A stretch of 64,000 nt of DNA from Monoplex corrugatus (lineage: Eukaryota > Mollusca > Gastropoda > Littorinimorpha > Ranellidae), in assembly GCA_030674185.1 (NCBI GenBank), contig JAPXFY010000285.1, forward strand, positions 1-64,000. Direction: 5' to 3'. The notes under the pieces were generated by a model that ran no database searches, was not told the origin of the DNA, and was given only the letters and a program-made list of their open reading frames with translations. Position numbers and translations under genes: made by a program. Shown here piece after piece: positions 33,691-45,664 of the stretch. Position 1 is the stretch's first letter, and each line of letters begins with the position of its first letter.

Positions 33691-34091
33691 AGCCTAGAAA
33701 AAAAGAAACAAACAAACCTTGTCTGTAATCACGTACTATATGATCATCTTCGTACAATCTATTTCTGTGACAGACATAGTGATAGGCATACTGTAATGCA
33801 ACGAGATAGTGGCCGTTTACTGTTGCTATTGTCGCATAAATTCAAAAACATGTGTTTGTTACAATAGCAATTGCAAAAGTGTTCCTCGTAGTTGAGAGGT
33901 TAATCTTCTTTTTAAATACAAAGTAAGTTCAAGTTTACCGAAGAGAAAATGTGATTGGTCGGGTAGGCTTTGTGTGGGTGAATGTATGCTTGTGAGTGAA
34001 ATTGAAGAATTGTAGAATTGGACAGTTGACTGAAAAAGAAAAGAGAAACAGAGGAAGGATTTGAGAGCACTGTGAAAATGTAGACCTATGG
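33691..34091. other. Unannotated sequence
   Basis: No gene or repeat recognised. Confidence 0.45.
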
Positions 34092-34440
34092 GTGTTTGAA
34101 GAAACAGAAGGAGAAGAAAAAGGAGAAGGAGAAGAAGTAGGAGAAGAAGAAGGAGGAGGAGGAGAAGGAAAAGAAGAAGAAGGAGAAGAAGGAAAAGAAA
34201 GAATGGGAGAAAAAGAAGGAGAAGGAGAAGAAGAAGGAGAAGAAGGAGATGAAGTAAAAGAAGAAGGGGAAGAAAAAGAAGACAGAGAAGGAGAAGGTGG
34301 AGAGGAAGAAGAAGGAGAAGAAAGAGAAGAAGAAGAAGATGAAGGAGAAGAAGAAGACGAAGAAGAAGAAGGAGGAGGAGAAGGAGAAGAAGGGGGAGGA
34401 AGAGAAGAAGAAGGAGGAGGAGAAGAAAGAGGAGTGAGAA
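34092..34440. repeat. GAA/GGA polypurine tract
   Basis: About 350 bp composed almost only of A and G on the plus strand, in GAA, GGA and GAGAA steps, with a few T and C breaks. Plus-strand triplets read as Glu/Gly and the minus strand as Leu/Pro, so the long frames here are compositional and not genes. Confidence 0.95.
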
Positions 34441-34734
34441 GAGATGAGTTGAAGTGATCCTCAAATCAAATATTTGCATTTTTGTGAACGGCGGGGAGAA
34501 TGTGGTTGATGAATCAAGAAATCATTTGAGAGGTTGAAATTGATTTTTTTGGAAATGATGCTTGGATCTGATATGTAAATTGTGTGATATTATATGGAGA
34601 GAAATCTGAATATCTGTGGGTTTATGGAGGTTTGATTGTTTCTGAGTGTGTGCGTGAATCTAATGATGACTGTCTAATTGGAGAAGATGTAGGAAAATTC
34701 ATAACTGAGATAATTGCATATGCGCATGCTTACA
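34441..34734. other. Unannotated sequence
   Basis: Nothing recognised. Confidence 0.4.
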
Positions 34735-34776
34735 CATACACACACACAAACACACACACACACATATGCAAGCACG

Positions 34777-34816
<40 letters not shown>

Positions 34817-35041
34817 CGCACGCGCGCGCACACGCACGCACACACATACCTGAGACAAGGCCTGATACAGTTAAATATGAACAACAGATGTAAAGCTATG
34901 TGTTTGTTGTTTGTTTTTGTGTGTGTGTGTGGGGTTTGTTGTTGTTGTTGGGTTTTGTTGTTTGTTTGTTTTTTGGTGGGGGTTGTTTTGATTTGTTTTG
35001 TTTGTTTGTTCTTTCTTTGTTTGTTGTTGGGGGGGGGGGGT
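34735..35041. repeat. CA/CG microsatellite and GTTT/poly-G tract
   Basis: CA units with CG interruptions at 34735-34848, then about 50 bp of unique sequence and a GT-rich block (34905-35041) ending in a run of G. Confidence 0.93.
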
Positions 35042-36616
35042 CTTATTTGTGTCAGACAAATGCACACACTAGGGATATGAAAAGTTCATACAGCCTACCA
35101 CTTGTAACAAGATTTCAACTAAGGTTTAACAATACAATCAAAAGACCAAATAAGCTAGATATACCCTTACCTACACTTGAGAAATATGCATAATCAGTCT
35201 GTTGCAATACTGAATCAAAGACCCCCAGTTTATCAAACTGAGCCCATCCTCAATCTCATCATGGAAAACATAACAAAACAAAAGAAATCAAAACAAATGC
35301 TGTTGCTTAAATACAAACTTCTTTCTATAAAAAATATTGAGATTTAGACTCTTGAAACGGCGCAATGAATCCTCAAACAACATCACCTTGTGATTCTGTC
35401 TTTCTTCGAAACTAATACCAAAGATATGGACGATGTTTATACACTAAAAAATTATTTTCACGTCACACACTGCTGAGTCGTCTTCAGGAAGGAAGATCAA
35501 CAGCAGAGAAAATGAAGATTTGCCTGAATATGGAATAACTTCTTTAGAAATTTGAAGAAGCGCTGTTTTATGTCCGACTTTTCCTTTCAATATGAATTGA
35601 TCAGTTTTGTAAAGTTCAGCGTCTGCGGAAGATGATGAAAACCACACTTTTGTTGTACCGTGGTGATATTCTTTTTACTGCTGAGCCTACACCGTTACGC
35701 ATCACTAGACACACATTCAAGAGTAAAACTAGTCGTAAGTATAGAAAAACAATTTTTGCTCTTAAGCTTATTGATAAAGTCCATCCCTTGATTTTTTTTT
35801 TTTAACTTTTTTCCAGACATTAAAATCACAGAGCTATAGATGATCTAAATTAACAGTCACCCTGAACTTGAAGAAGCTTCAACTGAAATAAAACTTGTCA
35901 TACATCGAGGAAAATGGCTAACTGTTCTATTAGCAAAAACACATTTTAAGTGTTTAAGTTCCTGAGAAAGTGCTCTCCCCATCTCTTGCTCAAGAAGTGT
36001 TGATTTTAGGCACTTCTTTGCCCATGTAACCTTCACGCCAACGCCTTACTCTTTCTTGACTCCTGTATTAACTGTCCACATTTTGACTCAAATTTGATAA
36101 AATCCACCCATACAGTGCTGGGAAAATCGTGTCCACACATTTCTGTCACTGGCAGACGCACAGAGAAACATATTAATAATCTCTGGCCTGTGTGAAAACT
36201 TTTTTAGGAGTTTGGAAAAAGGGGAACTAAAAATACCACATCACAAAACTGGTTCCACATAATTCATGTTAACAAGGCTTGTACAAACTGGGACGTAAAA
36301 CATTTTCATTTTACTAGAAAAAAAAAGTCTTCAAAAATGCAACAACAAAACCATTTTGCAAAATGATGACATGACAATTGTTCCCTAACAAAAACGGCGT
36401 GGTGGCAGCAAAATAAACGATATAAAGGATGAGATTTCTATGTTGTTTAATACTACGTTAATTAAAATTGTGCCAGCAGCCTCCAGTCTATCAGCTGCCA
36501 ATGGGTACCTGACCCTGTTTAGGGTTAGAGAAGTTTAAGCTACAAAGAAGAGAAGATGGGTACGACCCTCAAAAAGCCGGTTCCAACAAAAGCTGAAGTA
36601 TTTAACGTAGATAAAA
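35042..36616. other. Mostly unannotated sequence
   Basis: No gene is recognised. A minus-strand open frame at 35444-35647 has no identifiable family. Around 36480-36600, CCAATGGGTACCTGACC and AAAAAGCCGGTT resemble a dispersed SINE-tail-like repeat, but I cannot confirm this. Confidence 0.4.
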
Positions 36617-37345
36617 CCTAGTGAATATACTAGAAATAGAAAGCAAAGGTAAGGGGCTGGAACTAAACAGCAGGAAGACTGAAGTCATGGTGATCAGTAA
36701 AAAAAAAAGTTAAATCCCCTCATGCATAATAACAGCAAATGGCACAACCTTGACACAGTTTGATAAATTTAAATACCTGGGAACGATCATTTCATCAGAC
36801 GGCAGATGCACAAGTAGCCGGCAGAATCGGCCAAGCCAAAACAGCATTCAAGAAGATGACAAACATTCTTACCAACAAATGCTTATCAATTAACATCAGG
36901 AAGAGAGTTCTTGAATGTTATATAGAACCAATACTGTTGTACGGATGTGAGGCGTGGACAGTCAACAAGCAAAGCCAGAACAAGATTGAGGCAGCCGAGA
37001 TGTGGCTTCTCAGAAGAATGTTGAGAGTCCATGGACAGCAAAGAAAACAAACGAGACAGTCTTGATGGAGGCAGACACAAGTAGATCACTCATAAGGAAG
37101 ATTAGGAAAAGGCAGGCAACATTTATAGGCCATTTTATGAGGAAGGGGGATTTGGAGCACCTGGTCCCAACAGGAAAGCTGGAGGGAAGAGAGCACCAGG
37201 TAGACCCAGAGAGAAAATGCTGGACGGACTTTCAGAGTGGCTGGGGATGAAGAGGGTGGGGGAGATGCTAGGGGCAACGAGAGATAGAGACAAATGGAAG
37301 TCCATGATCGCCAACGCCATGCGGCAGGGCACCTGATGATGATGA
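36617..37345 (+). mobile_element. RTE family F1 copy, 5'-truncated
   Basis: It starts at AGTGAATATACTAGAAATAG (the equivalent of about 7415 in copy 1) and ends at the F1 3' tail GGGCACCTGATGATGATGAT. It covers the region after the RT catalytic core. Comparison with copy 1 shows the extra A near 7637 there. Frames break near 36815 and 37030. Confidence 0.92.
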
Positions 37346-38020
37346 TGAATTTAGCTTTCCTTGTGACCTCATTCTCCTTAGATCTCAGGTTTATGAGACA
37401 GCATAGACTTTTACCTCAGAACTGGCGTTGTTTGCTTTTAGGCGTATGGAAACATAAAATAGACTGCCTGATACTAACAATGCTAAAATCTATTTCCAGA
37501 TGACATTCATTTTGCAAATTGCTATTACCTACCATCTGTCAACAACTTATGGGTACTGGCGTAATGTTCTTAGACTTGAAAAAGCTGTTTATCTTGATAC
37601 ATGAATAAAGTACTCACAGCTTGGTGTTTCGCTGTCTTATTCCAAATAATCTGAACTGGTCTCTGCAATGGACAGTGAAAATGTGTACCATACACAAACA
37701 GTTTTCCCCAATATTTCTGCCCAAGGCGATATCCTGCATATGCATATTTCCTCGATTGTTTTCTACCAATCACATGCCTTATTGTTTAGCGACACTTGCT
37801 ATGCTGATGGCATTTCACCGTCTCGTATTTTGTTAGGCCTGCATATTGCATAAATCTATTAAATGTGACTTTTGTGTGAAGTTCAATGGGTGCAATTCTT
37901 TTAAGTATCGATTGGTGATACTTCTAAAATGTTATTCAACGTCAACCAATTCATTATGTGTGAAATTCGTGACACAAAACTTACAGGTTTATGGCATGTC
38001 AGCACACTCATGACTAACTT
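37346..38020. other. Spacer between inverted F1 copies
   Basis: No gene recognised. It would form the loop if the flanking F1 copies paired in a transcript. Confidence 0.5.
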
Positions 38021-38660
38021 ATCATCATGTGCCCTGCTGCATGGAGTTGGTGATCATGGCCCTCCATACGAATCTATCCCTTGTTTCTGCAAATACATCT
38101 TCCACCCTCTCTGTCCTCAGCCATCCTGAAAGTCTGTCCAATATTTTCTCCCTGGGTCTACCAGGTGTTCTCTTTTCCTCCAGCTTTCCTGTTTTGACCA
38201 GGCAATCTAATTCCCTTTCCTCATAAAATGTTTTTTGTCTTTTCCTAATCTTCTTTATCAATAATCTTCTTGTGTCTGCCTCCATCAAGACTGTCTCGTT
38301 TGTTTATTTGTTTGTTTGTTTGTTTGTTTGTTTGTTTGTTTGTTTGTTTGTTTGTTTGTTTGTTTGTTTGTTTGTTTGTTTGTTTTGGTTTTAGTTTTGC
38401 TGTCCATGCAACTCTCAACATTCGTCTTAGAAACCACATGTCAGCTTCCTCTGTTTTATTCTGGCTTTGTGTGTTCACAGTCCACGCCTTACAACCGTAT
38501 AACGGTATCAGTTCTATATGATATTCAAGAACTCTCTTCCTGATATTCATTGACAGGCATTTGTTCGTAAGAACGCTTTTCATCTTCTTGAATGCTGTTT
38601 TAGCTCGGCTGATTATGCTGGCTATTTCTGATGTGCATCTGCCATCTGGTGAGATGGCCA
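38021..38660 (-). mobile_element. RTE family F1 copy (reverse), with GTTT expansion
   Basis: The reverse-complement F1 3' end begins at CATCATGTGCCCTGCTGCAT near 38027, and the 5' truncation is near 38655 at ISPDGRCTSEIAS. Minus-strand remnants include RVLEYHIELIPLYGCKAWTV and GRPREKILDRLSGWL. A GTTT repeat interrupts the TAKKTNETV codons. It is inverted relative to 36617-37345. Confidence 0.92.
38303..38385. repeat. (GTTT)n expansion inside RT coding sequence
   Basis: About 20 TTTG units. On the minus strand they read as a run of Lys-Gln-Thr-Asn placed exactly where other F1 copies read KKTNETV (AAAACAAACGAG), so the repeat grew from a pre-existing two-unit seed. Confidence 0.93.
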
Positions 38661-39004
38661 ACCACAGCAAAAACGAAATGAGGACCAACTCCTTTCTACT
38701 AATTTATCTCCTTTATCTTGCAGTGCAGATTCATGTTTAAGTAAACTAACAATTGGAGATTGTTTATTTGAAATTCGCTTCAGTTCAGTTATTTACAACC
38801 TTATTTATCCTCATAGATATTCAGTTGTTGAGTCACATGTTCAAAATAAACACAAACACAAAATCACAGACACACATGATAAGAAATTTAAAGAATTTAA
38901 ATAAAGATTCACCACATTGCCCATGGACCCACACGAACCATGACATATCACTGTTTCACGCACACACTCCCGCAGACAAGTACTAGGCATCCATCAGTTA
39001 GCGT

Positions 39005-40915
39005 CGACTATGCATGATGTGCCCTCGTGTTGTGCTGAATCGAGTTGACGCCTCTGGAGCACCGTCTGCTGTGGCCAGTGAGGAAAGGCAGTCTCTGCCG
39101 CATTGGATGCACGTATGGATGCTGGCCATGGGATTGCTCGCTTTTTGCATAGCTCTCTTTTCCTCAGCTAAGGTCGGGATCTTCTTTTCCCTCAACTTGT
39201 TTCCCTCAGCGCCATCTGTTGTGGTCAGCTGCTGTGTCTTCCCAGCTCTCTGTGTTGATGTCCAGAGCTTTCATATCACGCTTGCAGGTGTCTTTGTATC
39301 ATAGCTGGGGGCAGCCAACACATCTCTTGCCGGAGACTTGTTCACCTTAAAGGATATCCTTTGGGATACGTCCATCTTCCATTCAGCGCACATGGTCAAG
39401 CCAGCACAGCCTGCGTTGTTTGAGCAGTGTGTGCATGGTGTGGAGACCAGCACATGCTAGGACATGGGCGTTTGGGATTTTGTTGCTCCACTTAATGCCA
39501 AGGATGCAGAGAAGGCAGCGCCAGTGAAAGCTGTTCAGTTTTCGTTCTTGTTTGGCATATGTTGTCCATGTTTCACTGCCATACAGTAGAGTGCTGATAA
39601 TGCAGGTGTTGTATACTGCCATCTTAGTTATTGTCAGCTTTGGGTTCTCCCAGATGCGAGCAGTAAATTGGCCTGAAGTTGCTGCAGTCATACCAATGCG
39701 TTTGTTGATCTTGGCATCGAGGGACAGATTGTTGCTGATGATGGATCCGAGATATGTGAACTGGTGGACAACATCAAGTTCGTAGTTGTCAATGGTAATG
39801 ATAGATGGGTGTGTCCACGTCTCGGCTAAGCGTGTTGATCTTTTTAGGCTGATAGTCAGCCCAAAGTGTTTGCAGGCTTGGGAAAATCTGTCTAAGAAGT
39901 ACTGGAGTTGTTGCTCAGTGTGTGAGATAACAGCATCAGCATCAGTGAAGAGCAGGTCTCTGATAATGTCCTTGTGCACCTTTGTCTTTGTTTTCAGTCT
40001 TGCAGGAATGAAGAGTCGCCCCTCAGTTCTGGTGTGTAGCACACTCCAAGCTTCCATTGAGTCTGAAAAGCATGCTTCAGAAGCATGGACAAGAAAATGC
40101 TGAACAGAGTCGGAGCAAGAATATTAGCGATGCTTTACACCACTTTTGATATCAAAGGATCCGGTCACTCTGCACTCGTACTGGATGGTTGCCTTCATGT
40201 CGTCGTGAAATGATCTGATCAGGGTGTGCAGCTTTGGAGGGCATCCTATTTTCAGGAGGATGTTGAGCAGTCCATCACTGCTGATCGGGTCAAAGGCCTT
40301 GGTGAGGTCGATGAAGGCAATATAGAGAGGGTTCTGTTGTTGTCTGCATTTCTCCTGTAGCTGAAGAAGAGAAAAAATCATGTCCACTGTGAAGCGTTCT
40401 AATCGGAAGCCTCACTAGGATTCAGGAAAGATGCGCTCAGCTAGCTTTTGGAGATGTTGGGCATACAATTTACCCTGACTCGGGCATACAGTTTACCATG
40501 ACTCGGGCACACACTTTGCCTACGGTGTTCAGTAGGGAAATGCCCCTGAAAATGTTGCAGCTGCTTCTGTCTCTCTTGTTCTCATAGAGAATTTGGTACT
40601 GCTCCTTCTCTCCAATGCTAACAGAGAATATCATGTACGGGATGCATGAGGGTGTTCTTCCAGTGCCTGACAAGGTCTGGGGGATGCCATCATTACCAGG
40701 TGCTTTTCCACAAGCCAAGCTGCTACTTGCATTGCAGAATTGTTCTACTTGTTGGTTTAGGATCTAGCTCCTCCATGACGTGCAGAGGTTCGATGGCATC
40801 AAGGGCTGAGGTAGTAACGAATTTCTCCCCAGAGTATATCTTTGAGTAATGTTCCACCTATCTCTCCATCTGCTTCCCTTTGTCGGTGATCACCTCTGCA
40901 CCAGTGAAAGGTGGG
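39005..40915 (-). pseudogene. RTE-like LINE, family F4, RT and C-terminal region
   Basis: Minus-strand pieces in order: ERWVEHYSKIYSG near 40850; GKAPGNDGIP near 40700; FIDLTKAFDPI (motif A) near 40310; motif C region LLFTDADAV near 39945, where the catalytic YADD is lost; FTYLGSIISNNLSLDAKIN near 39750; YGSETWTTYAKQE near 39560; and KIPNAHVLACAG. The tail continues to about 39005. Frames shift near 40480, 40110 and 39400. It is distinct from F1 and F2 and abuts the next element near 40915. Confidence 0.82.
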
Positions 40916-40919
40916 GTGG

Positions 40920-42480
40920 GGGGGGGGTTGTTCTGCTCTGTGCTGGACCAATAGTAGTAAGAAACACTGGGGAGAGCCAGACAGCAGAAAAAGTCTTCAG
41001 AGGAAAAACTCTCGTCAAGCAAGTGTTTCGTCCCTTAACTCCTGACAATCTAACGGGACTGAGCCGCATCCAGGTCATGAGTCCTGGATGAGCCGCATCC
41101 AGGTCATGAGTCCTGGATGAGCCGCATCCAGGTCATGAGTCCTGGATGCCCCTCTGGAGTCACCATTTTTTTATATGGAAATTTGTCCTCCTGGAATCAA
41201 CCCCCCACATCTTAGGCAGTCAGGTTTCTCAAGGCAAGGTCACCCTTGTGACGGCTGTCTTAACCATTTGGCTATCGGTCACAAGTTCACTTTTGTTCCT
41301 CCTGATCCATATCCAGCTTGAGCTCTTTTCCGGTGCTTCTGCCATTGCCTTTAGGGCTTGATCCCCTCTTTCACAGAAAAAGAGACCTGCTTCATGAGAT
41401 CATAGGCTGATGTGCCTATCAACCCCCTTGCGCCAATCTCTATGGCGAGGATTGGCTTGAAAGCCAGGTGTCCTCAAGCTGCTGGCTAGACTGGCATACT
41501 TTTCAGTCTTTAAGATATGGGCTACCTCCATTCTATTTTCGTATGGTACAGTTAGATCGATGAGAATCACATGTTTGGGTGAATGGGAATGGAGAACTAT
41601 GTCCGGTCTCATGCCACTTTTGCTGATGATTTCTGGATTTTTTATTCATTGTGGGAGAATTCCTATGTCAGTCGTTTACTTTACCCAGCAGACCCTGCTT
41701 CCATGTTCTGGGTATCACATCTTTTTCAGGCCACTTTTTCTTGCCTCCTGCCATGTAGAAGGTTGTTGGAGCTTCTGGCGGCAGGATGTTTCCTCTGACA
41801 GAGCTGGTCGCAGTGCTGATCGCTTATGCGATCTCTTGGAGCATTAGATTGTGTCTCCATGTCTACCTTTCTTGGGTTACCGCTACCTTGCATAATCTCA
41901 GGACATGTTCCACTGTCTGTTTGCCCTGGCAGAGCGGGCAAGCAGGTTATCTGATTTCCCCCATTTCACCAATTTAGCATTTGATGGTAAGAGGTCACAC
42001 ATAGATCTGAGGATGAAACTGAGTCTGAGAGGGGCCATATGCCACAAGTCATTCTAGCTTAAACTTCTTTGGAGTGCATTTTCCCATGTCGTCCACTGCC
42101 CCTGTTGGCTTTGTTGAACTGCCTTCTGAAGTCTTGTGGCATCCTCTTCTTTCTTCATCTCTTGTATCACCATATCTCTTTTTGCCCTCCCGTTGGCCTT
42201 TGACCACCATTCCAGTTTTGTTTATCCTAGTCCCTGCCTGTTGGTCTTCGTGTGCCCTATTACTTCTCTGATCATGAGGTTTTCTTTTGCTGAGACCAGC
42301 ACCTCCTGGACTTTCCATTTCCTACCAGTCGTCAGCTTGGTCTGGACTGATCTCACAACCTTATCTCCAGACTCTTCAAGCATGTTATGAAGCCTGACCT
42401 TTCCTCCCTTGAACTCCTCAACAATGTATTTTAGGGGTAGCTTCAGCTTTGCCTGGCGACATTACAGCTCATCGTGTATT
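40920..42480 (-). mobile_element. LINE with restriction-like endonuclease, 3' part
   Basis: Minus-strand remnants start near 42450 (KLKLPLKYIVEE-like) and run through SKRKPHDQRSNRAHEDQQAG and MGKCTPKKFKLE. The C-terminus at 41400-41612 reads RPDIVLHSH, ILIDLTVPYENRMEVA and LKTEKYASL. The spaced PD, D-x-T and K residues fit the PD-(D/E)xK type endonuclease at the C-terminus of R2/NeSL-like LINEs; this domain call is inference. The 3' UTR down to about 40920 contains a 29-bp minisatellite. The same family occurs at 61730-64000 and, as a scrap, at 33003. Confidence 0.68.
41061..41147. repeat. 29-bp minisatellite, three units
   Basis: Three identical units beginning GAGCCGCATCCAGG and ending CCTGGAT at 41061, 41090 and 41119, within the LINE 3' UTR. 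Confidence 0.95.
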
Positions 42481-43119
42481 TGTTGATTTTTGGCCTCCAT
42501 TGATTCCACTGTGCTAGTGTAGATATTGTACATGTATATCTACAGAGGCCACACGAGCTTTGGAATCAGCATGAACTGCAGCACCATATTTTGTATTTTC
42601 CATGAAGGCCGCAGTGGTCTATTGCCTGCAAACTATATTCTGCTATTTGGGTGGACAATTAAATGATGAAGGGAAGTATGGAATTTCAGCTGATTTGGTT
42701 GATATTTAATGCTTGTTGCTAAGGAGTTTCTGACCATACCCTTTCAATTCAGACCTATTCTCTTCAACACTGTCTTTCTCAAAATGGCTGATTTGACCCC
42801 TCTCATCTTTGAAAGCCCATAACGTTTTTGTTTTTGTAGCCTGAAACTCAGCTTTAATACCATTTGAAAGCTGAGATTCTAAACTTTATAGTGATACCAA
42901 AACCTAAAAATGCCTAAACTGAGACTTATTGTGCCTTTTGTGAGAATGGGTCACATTTGTTTTTCACTGACAGAAATAGAACTGTTTGTTGTGCTTTTTG
43001 CTATGATATCGTCTTATTGTCACATTCCGTTGTTGGCTAGCAAATCAGCTGAACTTGTTATTTCATTCCTCTGAAAGATTGGGACTAAACATTATCTTGA
43101 AAAGACAAACTTTATGTTT
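42481..43119. other. Unannotated sequence
   Basis: No gene or known repeat was seen. Confidence 0.45.
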
Positions 43120-44440
43120 TTTGGGAAAGGTGGCTACTTTTCATCAAAGGAAAGATGGTTTTATGCATGTGAGAAACTAAATGCTGTAAATTTTTATAAT
43201 TACCTTGTACAACAATGTCAACAAAACAGAATTGTAATGTTGCCATTGACGGTAGGATAACTCGTGCAAAGAAAACTGATGAAGAATTGTTAAAGCTTCT
43301 ATCAAGGTTGCAGTGTAATTCTGCCAAAGTTTTCTTTGAACTTTTTGGTGCCCAGATTCTACTAATGTTATTGTATGGCTCAGAAATATGGGAAGTATGA
43401 ATCATCAGGAAAAGTATACCAGTTTGCTTGCAAGAGATTTCTGAAGGTTTCAAATAATTTTATATATGTGGAGTTGGGAAGACATCCACTGTACATAAAT
43501 TCTGTAGTTATTTGTATTAGATATTGGTTCAGACTACTAAAACAGCACAACAACAAGTACTCAAAATGTGCGTACAACATATTGTTAGGAATTACTTAAG
43601 TATGTCATATAATCTGAGTAACTCACGTCCAAAACTTTCTATGCTATAATGGATTTGATCATATTTGGTTGTTTGGAGGTGTTGGAAACGAGAAGGTGTT
43701 CTTACAAAATTTTAAACGGAGATTAAGAGATTTGTTTCTGTCTAAAATGCATTTCATATCTTGAAAATCATCAGATGTGTAACCTGTACAGTGAATATAA
43801 AAGCTGTCTTGCGAAAGAAAAATATTTTGAATAAATCAATATGATCAACTACATAACAGCCCTCTCACAATTTCGAATCGGAGTCTCGGAAATAAAATGT
43901 CAGAGTTTGAAAATGCTGACGAAACATGTCCATTTTGCTTAGGTGTATAAGAAGTCGTGTTCCACGTCATATGTCTCTGTCCTCAATATACTGATCTGAG
44001 AACCAAGTTTCTGAATATCAGGCAAACTACACCGTTTCACGTTCAGATAGCTAACCTGTACATTAGTGAAAACAAGGACGTCATTTTCAACTACAGTAAA
44101 TTCATTTATTTCTTGTTGTGTAAATGGTGTAAGTTACTGCGTGACCTACCTGGCTAAATTGCTGTTTTGCTCTCAGTTGGAAGAAAATAATTGCATGTGT
44201 ATGAATGATTATGAAAGCTAATTGTGGTATGAGTGTATAGTATGCCCTTGTGCGAGCGTTTAGTCAGTATTAATATAGGCATGATTCAATTCTTTAATGA
44301 TGTTGGTTTCAATACGACATTTGCCTATGTATGTATATATTTGATATTTGGTGTATTGCGGTAACGTAATCATGATGCGTTTGTAAAAACTACTGTAACC
44401 CCTATTGTGAGGGGCCAACAGCCTTATACAATAAATTCCA
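43120..44440 (+). mobile_element. Jockey/CR1-like LINE, 3' half
   Basis: Plus-strand remnants: MLLYGSEIWEV near 43365-43400, VYQFACKRFLKVSNNFIYVE, GRHPLYINSVV and KCAYNILL near 43425-43590. GGVGNEKVF-like and RLRDLFLSK-like text lies near 43680-43745, and ALSQFRIGVSEI near 43857. The cysteine cluster CPFCLGV...HVICLCPQ lies near 43930-43985, and FHVQIANLYISENKDVIFN follows. The 3' UTR reaches about 44440. It is related in layout to the minus-strand element at 16320-17745. Several frameshifts. Confidence 0.75.
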
Positions 44441-44979
44441 TGTTCGTTTTCATTTGTTCTCTTTCTTTCATTCTTTCTTGAGAGAGCGGGCGCGCATTCC
44501 TTTGCTGTTTCTTCTTTGTTGTGGCGTCAGCTAGTCTTTCTGGAGTTCTCTCGGCTTCTGTGGTGGAGTGCCAGTTCCTCCCTCTCTTCCCTGTTGTTTT
44601 GACAGTGGGGTGGTTTTCTTGTTTTCAGCTCTGCTGGTCAGGCTCCTGTGTACACTCGGTGTGTTGAAGGTTCGCTTAATTACGTCTTCCTCCTTTTCAC
44701 GTAACACATGACTGGTATGACGAGTCATCCGGCCATGTAGTTTTGATGATGTGGTAATGGACAATAGTGGTCTGCTGGCGCGCTGGCTTCTTTGGACACA
44801 ATCTTGTTCTCTCACTCTCTCACTCATCTGTATCCCGTAACCATTCGTTTTTGTTTGTTTATTTTGTTGTTGTTGTTACTGTTGTTGTTGTTTTGTTGTT
44901 GTTGGTGGTGGGGTTTTTTTTGTATAGGTTATAGATTCTCTTTGTTATTTGTTTTATCCTCTCTCTCTTTCTCTATCTG

Positions 44980-45010
<31 letters not shown>

Positions 45011-45343
45011 CCCCCTCTCTCTGTCTCTATATCTCTGTCTGTCTGTATGTCTGTCTGTCTGTCTGTCTCTCTCTCTTTTTCTAATGAGTGATCTGTTTTA
45101 ATTTTGCACCTGCATGATCGTTTTCATTTGTGTGCGTGTATAATGCATTTCTTATCCAACACTCCAACTACAGTAAACAACGACAAGTGATTTGGAAAAA
45201 AAGGAAAAAAAAAAAAAAGGAAAAGAAAAACTATATCATTATCATAATGGGACGGAGTTGGGTTTTTTTTTTCTCATCCCCTCTCTTTTTCATCTTCTCT
45301 GCATCCAGATTTGGTTAATTGTGCGTTATACTTATTTAGGCCA

Positions 45344-45345
<2 letters not shown>
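44441..45345. other. Intergenic with simple repeats
   Basis: GTT repeats at 44868-44912, TCTA and TCTG repeats at 44982-45068 and a poly-A-rich run at 45197-45230. No gene recognised; a minus-strand frame at 44531-44827 shows no family features. Confidence 0.5.
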
Positions 45346-45441
<96 letters not shown>

Positions 45442-45530
45442 ATGCGTGTGTGTGTTTGTGTTTGTGTGTATATGTCTGTGTGTGCACGCGTGTGTGTGTG
45501 TGCTTGCGTATGTGTGTATGTGTATGCGTT
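45346..45530. repeat. (TG)n microsatellite
   Basis: About 47 TG units, then a degenerate TG-rich region with CATGCG and TATG variants. Confidence 0.95.
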
Positions 45531-45664
45531 CGTTCGTTCTTTGATTTAACATCTTTTCACTATTAGTGATATTAGTGATTTTAGATATATGCGTGTGAAG
45601 CTAAATGTGTGTTATTTTTGTGTTTCATTATTTTCACTAAGATTAAGTTCTGGTCTTCAATTTG

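Noticed and set aside
34092..34457. Glu-rich plus-strand and Leu-rich minus-strand frames
   Set aside because: Both arise from the polypurine tract composition.
43120..44440. Host gene with cysteine-rich domain
   Set aside because: The cysteine cluster and neighbouring motifs match the C-terminal layout of LINE ORF2 proteins and the frame is broken repeatedly.
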